Assembly (NCBI GenBank): GCA_024224295.1
Contig: JAAENN010000295.1
Span: 1-64,000 of the forward strand
DNA: 64,000 bases
From: Shimia sp.
Lineage (GTDB): Bacteria; Pseudomonadota; Alphaproteobacteria; Rhodobacterales; Rhodobacteraceae
Reading direction: 5' to 3'
Shown: one piece after another, positions 54,237 through 63,141 of the stretch
Numbering within the stretch: position 1 is the stretch's first letter
Layout: each line of letters opens with the position of its first letter
The notes under the pieces: generated by a model
Databases searched by the model: none
What the model saw: only the letters and a program-made list of their open reading frames with translations
Told to the model about the DNA's origin: nothing
Program-made: the position numbers and the translations under genes

Positions 54237-56954
54237 CTACAAGACATCATTACTGGATCTGATAGCCGATAGCACCCTATCCGGACGTGCTGGAAGTTGT
54301 GACAAAACCGCGCCGGTCGCATCGCGAATGGCGTTCAAGATCGCAGGTGCCGTTGGAATCAGCACGTGCTCACCAAGTCCTTTGGCCCCCATCGGTCCCT
54401 CTTGATCTGGCACCTCAATCAATTTCGAAACAATTTCTGGTATGTCGCCAGTAGTCGGGATCAGGTAATCATGAAGGTTTTCTGACTGTCCCAAATGGAA
54501 TTCTTCCATCAGGGCCATACCCAGCCCTTGAGCGATGCCACCCTCGATCTGCCCTTCAGCCAAAAGTGGATTGATCACCTTCCCTACATCATGTGCAGCT
54601 GTCATTTTCAGTACCTTAACTGTGCCTAATTTTACGTCGACCTCCACCTCGGCAAGTTGAGCGCCATATCCATAAACCACATAGGGTTCACCCTGCCCGT
54701 TTATGTCTAACTCTTCCGTAGGCAGATCGTAAGTTTCCTCTGCCCACAACACGTACCCATGGGCCTCTTCGACTAACCGCGACAACAGAATTTTCCGCCG
54801 TGTAACACCGCTCGTTATCGAAAGAACTCCGTCACTTACCCTAATTTCGCCGTCTTCCCCCATGTTGACCATTTGCAAAATACGCCGACGCAGGGCAATA
54901 GCAGCCAAAAAGGCCGCTTTGCCACTGACCACCGTTTGCCTACTCGCCGATGTCTTTCCGGCATCGGGAGTTTTAGCCGTATCCGCATCGATCAGTCTGA
55001 TCTGCTGAACTGATATCCCGAGTGCATCGGCCGCGATCTGCGCAATCACTGTATTTGCTCCCTGCCCAACGTCCATCGCGCCCTGATGTAGGCAGATATC
55101 TCCCTTGGCCGTAATGCCAATTCGTATGGTCGAAGGGTTTGGAATGGCCGTATTTCCACATCCATACCAGCAGCTTGCAAGCCCCACGCCACGCCGTTTC
55201 TCACTGGACGTCACGTTGGACTCCGCCGCGTCATGCCTTGCGCGATCCCAGGACGGTTGCAACGCATCCAAGCAAGCGATGATGCCAACACCTTGCAATT
55301 TTTGCCCACATACAGTTGGCAGGTTGTCCTTCAGTGCGTTTGTACGACGGAACGCCAATCGGTCCATGCCAATCTTGTCTGCCAGTTGATCAAACAATTG
55401 CTCCTGCAAAGCTGCCGCCTGTGGCACGCCAAACCCACGAAATGCGCCAGATACGGGTCCGTTCGTATATATTGCGCGGGCCCGTGCGCGATAATTTGGC
55501 ACAATATACGGCCCACTCGCATGCACCGGAACCCGTACGGCCACAGTTGGGCCCCAACTGGCATAGGCTCCGGTGTCAAAGTCCCCCTCAAACTTCATTC
55601 CAATAAGCTGGCCATCTGAATCTGCACCAACTTTGGCCGTCATAACCGCAGGATGCCGTTTGGTTCCGACGCACATGCTTTCGCGACGAGTATAGAGCAT
55701 CCGGCTTGGCCGGCCGGTAAGCAATGTCACAAGGCCCAAAAACGGCTCAACCGAGACATCCAACTTCCCGCCGAATCCCCCTCCTGTAGCGGCAGGTCGA
55801 ATGCGCACTTGTTCCATTGGTAGCCCCAGGACCTTGGCTATAGTGCCTTGATCCAACACCGGTGCCTGTGTAGCTGCACGAATATTGACAACGTTACCCT
55901 CCATCCACGCTGAGCCGGCTTCGGGTTCAATGTAAGCATGTTCGACATGACCGGTAGTCAGGGTGCCTTCAACCACATATTCGGCATGATCCAAGGCCTT
56001 GTCGGTGTCTCCCTTTTGCACCAAGCCGACAATCAGCTCGTTACTGGCACGGGAAGGGTGCACCAAGTTCGCTTGGCCAGAGCGAGCGTCCAGTGTGCTT
56101 TCAAGTGCAGTTTCTTGTTTCCATGTCACTGGAAACTTGCTTAGTCCGGCCTTTTCCAATCGGCCTGCCTCTCCAACCACAAGGGCAACACATTCACCAA
56201 CCATTCGAACAGCCCCCTCAGCAATGACTGGCTGATCGGCAAAGCGCTCAATTACTCCAAAACAATTATGACCCGGAATGTTCTTAGCGGAATACACCGC
56301 GACTCCATGCTTCGCCGCCCAGTTCTCGATATCCCCCAAAACAAATGTCGCAGCAGCATAAGGGCTTCGAACCGCCCTAATCCAAAGCGCGTTGTCCGGA
56401 ACAAAATCTGCACCGAACATTTCACGTCCCTGAACCTTGGCCATACCATCAAGTCGGGGCAAAGGATGGCCAACCGCGTCACCGACTCTTGGTTCTGCAA
56501 CCTCCCGTGTTACTGCTGCATCCAAAACCGCGTCTACAATCTTTGCGTAACCGGTACACCTACACAAGACACCCGCAAGTGCCTTCTCAACCTCTGCCCG
56601 ATCTGGTGAACAATTGCGTCGCAGTAATTCCGTCGCTGCCATCACCATGCCTGGTGTGCAGATTCCACATTGAACAGCCCCATGCCGCAGAAACGCTTGT
56701 TGCAGCGGACTTCCTTGCAGTGTGTTATGAGCTTCAATTGTTTCAACGTCACAGCCTCCGACCTGTGCCACTGGTGTCAAACACGCGCACGTGGCTTGTC
56801 CGTCAACGAGGACCGTACAACTTCCACAGTCTCCCGTGTCACAACCAACCTTTGTCCCGCGCATCCCCAATCCATCGCGTAAAACGTAGGATAATCTTCG
56901 TCCCAACGGCACATTAAGTGACACCGGTAAGCCATTTACTTTAAAATAAATCAA
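54237..56954 (-). CDS. Molybdenum hydroxylase, fused 2Fe-2S and Mo subunits
   Basis: A 905-residue xanthine oxidase-family enzyme. Residues 1-150 hold two 2Fe-2S domains (C38, C43, C46, C58; then CGICTPGM at 96-103 and CRCTGY near 132). The rest is the Mo-cofactor part, with GGGFGGK, GAFRGFG, QGAMDVGQGANT and the catalytic glutamate in AKGLGEHVLI (E862). Length and order match the aldehyde oxidoreductase MOP type. The FAD subunit is separate and overlaps the start (ATGA). No signal peptide is seen. Substrate unknown: purine, N-heterocycle or aldehyde are options. Confidence 0.88.
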   Translation of the reverse strand: MIYFKVNGLPVSLNVPLGRRLSYVLRDGLGMRGTKVGCDTGDCGSCTVLVDGQATCACLTPVAQVGGCDVETIEAHNTLQGSPLQQAFLRHGAVQCGICTPGMVMAATELLRRNCSPDRAEVEKALAGVLCRCTGYAKIVDAVLDAAVTREVAEPRVGDAVGHPLPRLDGMAKVQGREMFGADFVPDNALWIRAVRSPYAAATFVLGDIENWAAKHGVAVYSAKNIPGHNCFGVIERFADQPVIAEGAVRMVGECVALVVGEAGRLEKAGLSKFPVTWKQETALESTLDARSGQANLVHPSRASNELIVGLVQKGDTDKALDHAEYVVEGTLTTGHVEHAYIEPEAGSAWMEGNVVNIRAATQAPVLDQGTIAKVLGLPMEQVRIRPAATGGGFGGKLDVSVEPFLGLVTLLTGRPSRMLYTRRESMCVGTKRHPAVMTAKVGADSDGQLIGMKFEGDFDTGAYASWGPTVAVRVPVHASGPYIVPNYRARARAIYTNGPVSGAFRGFGVPQAAALQEQLFDQLADKIGMDRLAFRRTNALKDNLPTVCGQKLQGVGIIACLDALQPSWDRARHDAAESNVTSSEKRRGVGLASCWYGCGNTAIPNPSTIRIGITAKGDICLHQGAMDVGQGANTVIAQIAADALGISVQQIRLIDADTAKTPDAGKTSASRQTVVSGKAAFLAAIALRRRILQMVNMGEDGEIRVSDGVLSITSGVTRRKILLSRLVEEAHGYVLWAEETYDLPTEELDINGQGEPYVVYGYGAQLAEVEVDVKLGTVKVLKMTAAHDVGKVINPLLAEGQIEGGIAQGLGMALMEEFHLGQSENLHDYLIPTTGDIPEIVSKLIEVPDQEGPMGAKGLGEHVLIPTAPAILNAIRDATGAVLSQLPARPDRVLSAIRSSNDVL

Positions 56955-57793
56955 TCAGCCAATCCTGCTAGAAGTTTGATGCTTCTGCGCACCAACTCAT
57001 CCACAGTCACGGCTCTGTAATCCGCGCTTCCTCGGATATCAGAAATGGGAGACAAAAGGCTGTCGAAATGAGACCGGGCAACCAAATTGTGGGCCGCATC
57101 AATCGCCTTTCCGTTCAACGTATCTTCCAGATCCCACGCGCGCTTTGCAACCGGTCCGCAAGCACCAATTGCTATCGCGGAAGATAGAATAATTGAATTC
57201 TCAATATCTAAGCGCACGGCCACCATAGAAATCGAGATCACCAAATGCTTGCGCGCACCCAATTTCACAAAGCAACTTCGACCTGTAGCACTGCCTTTGG
57301 GGATCACAATCGCACTGACCAGTTCCCCCTTTTGCCTCGCGATGCATCTCGCTCCGGTGACAAAATCTGCCAAAGCCACCTCACGAATACCTTGTTGAGA
57401 CCTCAACTCAACAATTGCGTCAAGCGCCAGAAGGGGAGGAATCCCATCGGCTGCTGGCGACGCATTACAAATGTTGCCGCCAATAGTTCCGGTATTTTGA
57501 ATCTGAACACTACCAATTTCACTGGCCGCCTGCCGCAGCATCTCAAAGGCCGGGGGAAACTCAAAACACCGAATTTCACGCCAGCTGGTGGCTGCTCCAA
57601 TCCGCCAAAAGTCTTTTGTTTCCGTAATCCCCTTTAGCTCTTTCAGACCGGTGATATCTAAAACTTCACCTGGCAATTCTTGAGCCTCTATTGCAGCAAA
57701 GACGTCTGTGCAACCCGCGATCGGTCTTGCGTCAACTGCCGCCATAACAGCCAGCGCATCTTTCAACTTGCTTGGTCGGTGATAAATCCCCAT
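56951..57793 (-). CDS. FAD-binding subunit of the molybdenum hydroxylase
   Basis: A 280-residue protein of the xanthine dehydrogenase medium-subunit (CoxM/CutM) family. The FAD-contact motifs are AGCTDVF (consensus AGGTD/GGS, here with Cys) and TIGGNICNASPAADG. GAGAGG precedes the ATG at 57793. It is transcribed first, before the fused catalytic gene, and passes electrons from its FeS clusters to NAD or another acceptor. A MarR gene is divergent upstream. Confidence 0.88.
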   Translation of the reverse strand: MGIYHRPSKLKDALAVMAAVDARPIAGCTDVFAAIEAQELPGEVLDITGLKELKGITETKDFWRIGAATSWREIRCFEFPPAFEMLRQAASEIGSVQIQNTGTIGGNICNASPAADGIPPLLALDAIVELRSQQGIREVALADFVTGARCIARQKGELVSAIVIPKGSATGRSCFVKLGARKHLVISISMVAVRLDIENSIILSSAIAIGACGPVAKRAWDLEDTLNGKAIDAAHNLVARSHFDSLLSPISDIRGSADYRAVTVDELVRRSIKLLAGLAD

Positions 57794-57820
57794 GGTGACC
57801 TCTCTAAGCTTCAAGGCACG

Positions 57821-57844
57821 ACACAAATTGTTGTGTGTACACAA
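57821..57844. promoter_or_regulatory. Putative MarR operator, three half-sites
   Basis: The stretch holds ACACAA, TTGTGT and ACACAA, forming two overlapping inverted repeats (spacers 4 and 2 nt). It is in the 121-bp gap between the FAD-subunit gene and the divergent MarR gene, 28-51 bp before the former's start. Binding by that MarR protein is inferred. Confidence 0.65.
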
Positions 57845-57914
57845 ATTTATAAAGTGGCAGCTCTTGCATCTTTGACAATAGATCAAGCTGTTCGCCCACA
57901 AAAGGCCTGCTGCG

Positions 57915-58364
57915 ATGTCTTCTGATATACGACAAAAAGAAAATTCTGAAGCTGCAGATACTTATGTTCTGGAAGAACAGATCGGTCACCTAATGAGGCG
58001 AGCTAATCAAAGACATCTGGGAATTTTCGCCGAAGGCATACCGGCCCTGACTCCAACGCAATTTGCCGCACTAGCGAAGCTATGTGACTTAGGCGCTGTT
58101 TCTCAGAATGCTTTGGGGCGAGCCACAGCAATGGATGGTGCCACGATCAAAGGTGTCGTAGATCGGCTTCGCGCCAAGGACCTGGTCATTAGCTCTCCAG
58201 ATCTCAAAGATCAAAGGCGCCTCTTGTTAAAGCCGAGCGCGGCTGGTTGGGAACTATTTGAATCCGTTGCCTCAGCCGGACACCAAGTCACAAAAGACAC
58301 ACTCGCCCCCCTCAATGAGACGGAACAAACGATTTTACTCCTGCTGCTGAAAAAGATGATCTGA
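57915..58364 (+). CDS. MarR family transcriptional regulator
   Basis: A 149-residue winged-helix regulator. The DNA-recognition helix region is SQNALGRATAMDGATIKGVV (about 70-89) and the wing KDLVISSPDLKDQRRLLL follows. MarR proteins often respond to aromatic or heterocyclic ligands. It is divergent from the Mo-hydroxylase genes and converges with the ABC importer, so it may control one or both. Confidence 0.87.
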   Translation: MSSDIRQKENSEAADTYVLEEQIGHLMRRANQRHLGIFAEGIPALTPTQFAALAKLCDLGAVSQNALGRATAMDGATIKGVVDRLRAKDLVISSPDLKDQRRLLLKPSAAGWELFESVASAGHQVTKDTLAPLNETEQTILLLLLKKMI

Positions 58365-58402
58365 TCTTGAAAACGCTTTCCAATTGCGGATTCAGATGTG
58401 GC

Positions 58403-59098
58403 TCAAACACCAAGCAAATCACAAAGTCTGTCGTTTTCGCTCGCCAATTGCGCTCGAGAGAGTTTTCCGCGTACCTGCCCATTTTCCAGCATAACGACCT
58501 TATCTGCCAAAGCCGTGATGGCGTCCAATCTTTGCTCAACCAAAACCACTGCCACGCCACGTCTCCGCATGAGGTCCGCGGCATCACGGATAGTCAAAAC
58601 CATTGACGGTTGAAGCCCTTCCGTTGGTTCATCCAACAACAAGACTTTCGGCCGTAAACACATGGCTCGCCCCATCGCAAGCATTTGTTGTTCACCACCA
58701 CTCAACGTGTCAGCTCGCTGTGCTAGCCTTTCTTTAAGCCGAGGAAATACGCGCAAAACTTCTTCGAGAACAGTTGTGTCCTTGTCGTTTGTTAAGCACC
58801 CCACCGAAAGGTTTTCCGCCACAGTTAAGGCTCCAAACAAACGGCGCCCCTGAGGGACATAACCGATCCCGTAGAACGGAACTTTATGGGACGGAAGATC
58901 GGAAAGTACAGTTCCGTCAACAACCACCTTGCCTTTCATTTCCGGCAAAAGCCCCATAATCGCTTTCATTGTTGTGGTTTTTCCTGCACCATTTCGCCCG
59001 ACGAGGCATAAAATCTCTCCAGCCTTCGCCTCGAAGGACACCGTCCGCAAAACCTGTGCCGAACCATATCCTGCCGAAACCGCTTCAAGCTTTAGCAT
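58403..59098 (-). CDS. ABC importer ATP-binding protein, LivF type
   Basis: A 231-residue ATPase of the branched-chain amino-acid-type (HAAT) importer family. Walker A is [11 protein letters not shown], the signature LSGGEQQMLAMGRA, Walker B VLLLDEP, and GYVPQGRRLFGALTVAENL is LivF-typical. I start at the ATG at 59098, which overlaps livG-type gene by 14 bp. Last gene of the importer operon. The cargo need not be an amino acid. Confidence 0.92.
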   Translation of the reverse strand: MLKLEAVSAGYGSAQVLRTVSFEAKAGEILCLVGRNGAGKTTTMKAIMGLLPEMKGKVVVDGTVLSDLPSHKVPFYGIGYVPQGRRLFGALTVAENLSVGCLTNDKDTTVLEEVLRVFPRLKERLAQRADTLSGGEQQMLAMGRAMCLRPKVLLLDEPTEGLQPSMVLTIRDAADLMRRRGVAVVLVEQRLDAITALADKVVMLENGQVRGKLSRAQLASENDRLCDLLGV

Positions 59099-59822
59099 TG
59101 GCACCTCCAAGGTAGGCTGCTCGTACCAAGGCACTGGCTTTCACATCGGAAGGCACCCCCTCAAAAAGCACCTGACCAGACTCTAAAACAGTAACGAAAT
59201 CAGCAGCTTGCATAACAACATCCATGTTGTGTTCGATCAATAGAACCGTGACTTCACCCCGCAGATCGTCGATAAGCGCCTTAAACGCTTCAATATCACT
59301 TTCTGTCAAACCTTGCGTCGGTTCATCCAGAATCAGCAATTTTGGTTGTTGAGCCAACCCCATCGCGATCTCTAACAAGCGCTGGTGACCATAGCTTAGG
59401 TCGCCAGCGATGTCGTTTACATACTCAGCAAGCCCAACACGAACCAGCGCCCATTCCACAACCTCATTGACCAAAGTGTCTCTCATCTGGTGTCGGCGCG
59501 CGGCCAAAGCCACGTTTTCGTGCACACGAAGGGTTTCAAAAATCGAAGTTATTTGGAATGTGTACCCCATGCCCTGCACAATTCTCTTATGCGAAGGCCA
59601 GTTGGTCACATTTTGACCATCGAAATGCACTGTCCCAGACGACGGAAGCAACCGTCCAGACAACAATCCCACCAGCGTAGTCTTACCCGCACCATTCGGA
59701 CCGATAAGCGCCCGCACTTGCCCTTTGGGGACATCGAACGAAACGTCGCTTAAGACTGATAATCCGTTGAATTTTATGGATAGACCCTGTGCAGATAACA
59801 AACTCAAGACAGCCACTTCCAT
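59085..59822 (-). CDS. ABC importer ATP-binding protein, LivG type
   Basis: A 245-residue ATPase: Walker A LIGPNGAGKTT, signature LSYGHQRLLEIAMGL and Walker B LLILDEP, followed by IEHNMDVVMQAAD. LSYG in place of LSGG is common in LivG-type proteins. The ATG at 59822 overlaps the permease gene by 19 bp; a longer upstream frame is only the overlapping gene read in another frame. Confidence 0.92.
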   Translation of the reverse strand: MEVAVLSLLSAQGLSIKFNGLSVLSDVSFDVPKGQVRALIGPNGAGKTTLVGLLSGRLLPSSGTVHFDGQNVTNWPSHKRIVQGMGYTFQITSIFETLRVHENVALAARRHQMRDTLVNEVVEWALVRVGLAEYVNDIAGDLSYGHQRLLEIAMGLAQQPKLLILDEPTQGLTESDIEAFKALIDDLRGEVTVLLIEHNMDVVMQAADFVTVLESGQVLFEGVPSDVKASALVRAAYLGGANAKA

Positions 59823-60751
59823 ATCCTGCTTCGAACCTCTCCCATTACGCCCTGCGGCGCAAACACGGCCAGAAACACCAAAACCACACCAGCAACCAAC
59901 ATGTATGCAGTGGTCACCCCTGAGCTTAGATCTATCAGGTAGAACATAAAGATCATTCCCACTAGAGGCCCTATCACAGTGCCCGCGCCACCTAGCAAAA
60001 CCCACAATAGCGGGTAAATTGAATACTCCACGGACGCAAAAGATGCGCCGACATAGCCAAACAACAGAGCGTAAGTCGCCCCAGCCAAAGCTGAAATACT
60101 ACCAGAAAGAATGATCGTGCAAAATTTATACCAAACCACATTATAGCCCAGCATTTGCGTCCGCTCTTCGTTTTCACGTATCGCGATAAGGACTTTCCCA
60201 AAACGAGATCTCACCAAGGCCAAACACATTATGAGAGACACACAAAACAACGAAAAGGCGGAAAAGTACTTAGATGTTTGATCTGATAAACTAACGCCCC
60301 ACAGAACTCTGTCCGCGTGCGCGAGCACAAACCCCTCGTCACCACGCGTAAATTCTCCGAAATACAAAACCGTGAGATATCCCGCTTGAGCAAACATAAG
60401 AGTGACAATCATAAATGCCACGCCTTCAGTCCTCAGCGCCAATGCCCCAATAACTGCACTCAGGACGCACCCGGCAGCTACTCCAATCACCAATGCGACG
60501 CCAACTGAAAACCCAAATTGAGATATGGCCAGCCCCGAGCCATAGAGACCCGCTGCAAAGAATATCGCATGCCCCAAACTCAGCAGTCCCGTGTAGCCAA
60601 ATAACAGATTATATCCGATGGCATAGCTGGCCAGTACCATGATACGGGCCATGTTCCCGTGATGATATGCCGGCAGGAAAAACTGCAGTGCAAACAGAAA
60701 CAATAGGACGCCACCATGGGCGAAACAGTCTTTTTTGGAATCTGACATCAT
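59804..60751 (-). CDS. ABC importer permease, LivM type
   Basis: A 315-residue permease with about nine to ten hydrophobic segments and the LivM motifs GYNLLFGYTGLLSLGHAIFF and GPLVGMIF. AGGAAAGCC precedes the ATG at 60751, which overlaps the stop of the LivH-type gene (ATGA). It pairs with LivH in the membrane. Confidence 0.92.
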   Translation of the reverse strand: MMSDSKKDCFAHGGVLLFLFALQFFLPAYHHGNMARIMVLASYAIGYNLLFGYTGLLSLGHAIFFAAGLYGSGLAISQFGFSVGVALVIGVAAGCVLSAVIGALALRTEGVAFMIVTLMFAQAGYLTVLYFGEFTRGDEGFVLAHADRVLWGVSLSDQTSKYFSAFSLFCVSLIMCLALVRSRFGKVLIAIRENEERTQMLGYNVVWYKFCTIILSGSISALAGATYALLFGYVGASFASVEYSIYPLLWVLLGGAGTVIGPLVGMIFMFYLIDLSSGVTTAYMLVAGVVLVFLAVFAPQGVMGEVRSRIWKWLS

Positions 60752-61674
60752 GGCTTTCCTGTGCCCCATAGTCCCTTAGGGCGAAACACCAATACAAATG
60801 CGACAAACAAAGTGGCGAAAATTTTTGCCAACGTTGGAGAGAAGAAGATCGAAATTATCCCGTCGGATAACCCTATAAGTAATGCCGCGAGTATGGCGCC
60901 TGGCAGACTCCCGAGGCCGCCAATGATCACGACGATGAAGCTCAGGAGGAGTGGATCCCCTCCCATCAAATAATGGGCCTGTTGGATCGGGACAATCAAA
61001 ACGGCCGCCAATGCCGCCATCCCTGCACCAAGCCCAAAGGCAATTGCATATATACGTTGGACCGGGATACCAAAGGCAAGCGCCATCTCCCGATCTTGCT
61101 CTGTGGCCCGCATCAGCAATCCCAGTTTTGTTTTCGTCATCAGAGCCCATAAGCCCAGCAAGACAACGCAAGCCGCCCCAATAACAAAGAGCTTATAGCT
61201 GGTGATGGAAAGCCCCCAAGGCCAATACAAGCGCAGCGTCCCGTCGGACATGTCAATCCAAGGCAGAGCAATGCGTGCATTAAAAGGCGGCGCAACCGGA
61301 CGGGCTTCCGGCCCATAGGTCATCAATGTCACTTGCTGGAGAATATAGAGGATGCCGATTGTCGCCACGATGGTGCGCTCTGGATCATAATTGATACGTT
61401 TGAGGATAGTCATGTCCACAAACGCAGCCAGCATACCAACCAACACGGGGACGACACAAAGCGCTAGCAAAAAGCCCAACACAGGTGAGCCCCCGGCCAA
61501 CTGCGTGACCCACCATGCCAACACCGCGCCCAGCATAAAGAACTCGCCATGGGCCACATTAACCACGCGCATCACACCAAACACCAACGCGAGCCCGGAC
61601 GCAGTCAGCGCGAGCACCGCTGCGGTGAGGGCGCCCTCCATGATGGCGAGCATCAAATAAGGTCCAAAATCCAT
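60748..61674 (-). CDS. ABC importer permease, LivH type
   Basis: A 308-residue permease, about eight hydrophobic segments, with LALVFGVMRVVNVAHGEFFM near the N terminus and GGLGSLPGAILAALLIG near the C terminus, both LivH hallmarks. It lies 55 bp after the binding-protein gene and overlaps the LivM-type gene. Confidence 0.93.
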   Translation of the reverse strand: MDFGPYLMLAIMEGALTAAVLALTASGLALVFGVMRVVNVAHGEFFMLGAVLAWWVTQLAGGSPVLGFLLALCVVPVLVGMLAAFVDMTILKRINYDPERTIVATIGILYILQQVTLMTYGPEARPVAPPFNARIALPWIDMSDGTLRLYWPWGLSITSYKLFVIGAACVVLLGLWALMTKTKLGLLMRATEQDREMALAFGIPVQRIYAIAFGLGAGMAALAAVLIVPIQQAHYLMGGDPLLLSFIVVIIGGLGSLPGAILAALLIGLSDGIISIFFSPTLAKIFATLFVAFVLVFRPKGLWGTGKP

Positions 61675-61729
61675 TCAGACACCTGCCCTTTGCAAGGCGC
61701 GTCCTGAGAGACGCGCCTCATGTTTCGGA

Positions 61730-63040
61730 TCAAAGAGACTGCGTCGTGTAGTCGACTTCATCCGGATAGAATGTGTCTTCAATCGACGTCGTATGCACCA
61801 ACAGCATTTTACCATCGACCACTTTGGAAATGTATTGCTTGCCAAACACTTGGTGTGTTTTTCCGTTGAACACTTTTGCGCCCTGAGGATGTGCGATGGA
61901 GTGCGGCAGGTCTGTCATCGCCTCAACCGCTTCGATCAGCGCCGCGCGATCCTGCGTACCACGATAACCTGACGCTTCCATGCCCGCTTTCACAACATGC
62001 AGTGTTTCCCAGCAGCCAAACATGTGCGCGTAAGTGGAGACATCCCGCGGATCACTCACAGAAGCGCCGTTGGCATCCACCCCAACCCGCTCACGGAAGA
62101 AGGCGTCATATTCGGATTGGTTTTCCTGCGCGTAACGTGGATTACCTTCCCAGAAATATGTCCCATCCAGGAACTCAAGTCCGGGGCTTCCAATATCAAC
62201 CGCCTCAAGACTATCAATAAATCCAAACATCTCAGGGCGTTGCGGCCCAAAGAACTCGCCAAGCTCTTTCACAAAGGTCAGCACTGCAGGACCAACCATC
62301 ACGTGATAAATCACTTCGGTCTCACGCGGGATTTTCGGGAAGTACTTGGTAAAGGAGGTCTCGGTCGGCGGTATGGCAATATGCTCCAGCACTTCGCCAC
62401 CCTGCGCCTCAATCGCGGCCGTAAAATAGTCGCGGTGGTCATGGCCAAATGCAAAATCGGGGAACACCATTGTGACTTTCTTACCGAGGTTGTCCGCTAC
62501 AAACGGCGCCATCGCCTGCACCTGGCTTTTCACATCGGTGATCCCAGGCTGAAGCGTGTATCGGTTCAACATACCGCTTGCGACATGATGACCTTCCGAC
62601 ACCACAAAGTAAGGCAGTTTCAATTCTCCGACACGCGGTGCCGAGCCGATGACAACATGAGAAAACAACGTTCCAAAACCGATGTCACAGTTATGCTTGG
62701 CCGCGAATTTCTCGACCACTTCCGCGCCACGCTTCGGATCGGTCCCATCGTCTTCTGCAATAACCTCCAAAGGACGACCATTGATGCCACCCTGCTCATT
62801 GATCAATGCAGCCGCCGCAGATGTCGTTCGATCATACCATCGACCATAGGCGGCGCCGATACCCGTGCGGTGCACCTGGAACCCGACTTTGATCGGCTCA
62901 GCTGTTTGTGCACCAGCATATCTTGCCCACAGAGGCATCGAGGCTGCCACCGCTCCACCTAATCCCAGGGTTCTAAGCGCATCACGTCGTGTCGGCTTTG
63001 ATGCAGCTTTTTCCGCTACTGTCTTGGTTGTGGTCATCAT
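61730..63040 (-). CDS. ABC importer substrate-binding protein (Tat signal)
   Basis: A 436-residue type I periplasmic binding protein of the Leu/Ile/Val-binding family (PIKVGFQVHRTGIGAAYGRW at the mature start). The leader has a twin-arginine motif (TRRDALRTLGLGG) and an AQTA cleavage region, so it should be exported folded. GAGGG precedes the ATG at 63040. Such proteins bind amides, amino acids or aromatic acids; specificity cannot be read here. It opens the importer operon. Confidence 0.9.
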   Translation of the reverse strand: MMTTTKTVAEKAASKPTRRDALRTLGLGGAVAASMPLWARYAGAQTAEPIKVGFQVHRTGIGAAYGRWYDRTTSAAAALINEQGGINGRPLEVIAEDDGTDPKRGAEVVEKFAAKHNCDIGFGTLFSHVVIGSAPRVGELKLPYFVVSEGHHVASGMLNRYTLQPGITDVKSQVQAMAPFVADNLGKKVTMVFPDFAFGHDHRDYFTAAIEAQGGEVLEHIAIPPTETSFTKYFPKIPRETEVIYHVMVGPAVLTFVKELGEFFGPQRPEMFGFIDSLEAVDIGSPGLEFLDGTYFWEGNPRYAQENQSEYDAFFRERVGVDANGASVSDPRDVSTYAHMFGCWETLHVVKAGMEASGYRGTQDRAALIEAVEAMTDLPHSIAHPQGAKVFNGKTHQVFGKQYISKVVDGKMLLVHTTSIEDTFYPDEVDYTTQSL

Positions 63041-63141
63041 TTTGCCCTCTGTGTCCACTTGGTCTTATGGAAACGACCCGCTCAAATGCCCCTATTGGTA
63101 TGCAAATGAACCACCGTTCCCCTTAGAGGGCGCGTGTTGTT

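Noticed and set aside
61997-62962. 321-codon open frame antisense to the substrate-binding protein gene
   Set aside because: The opposite strand encodes a clear Tat-signal binding protein; this frame has no family features.
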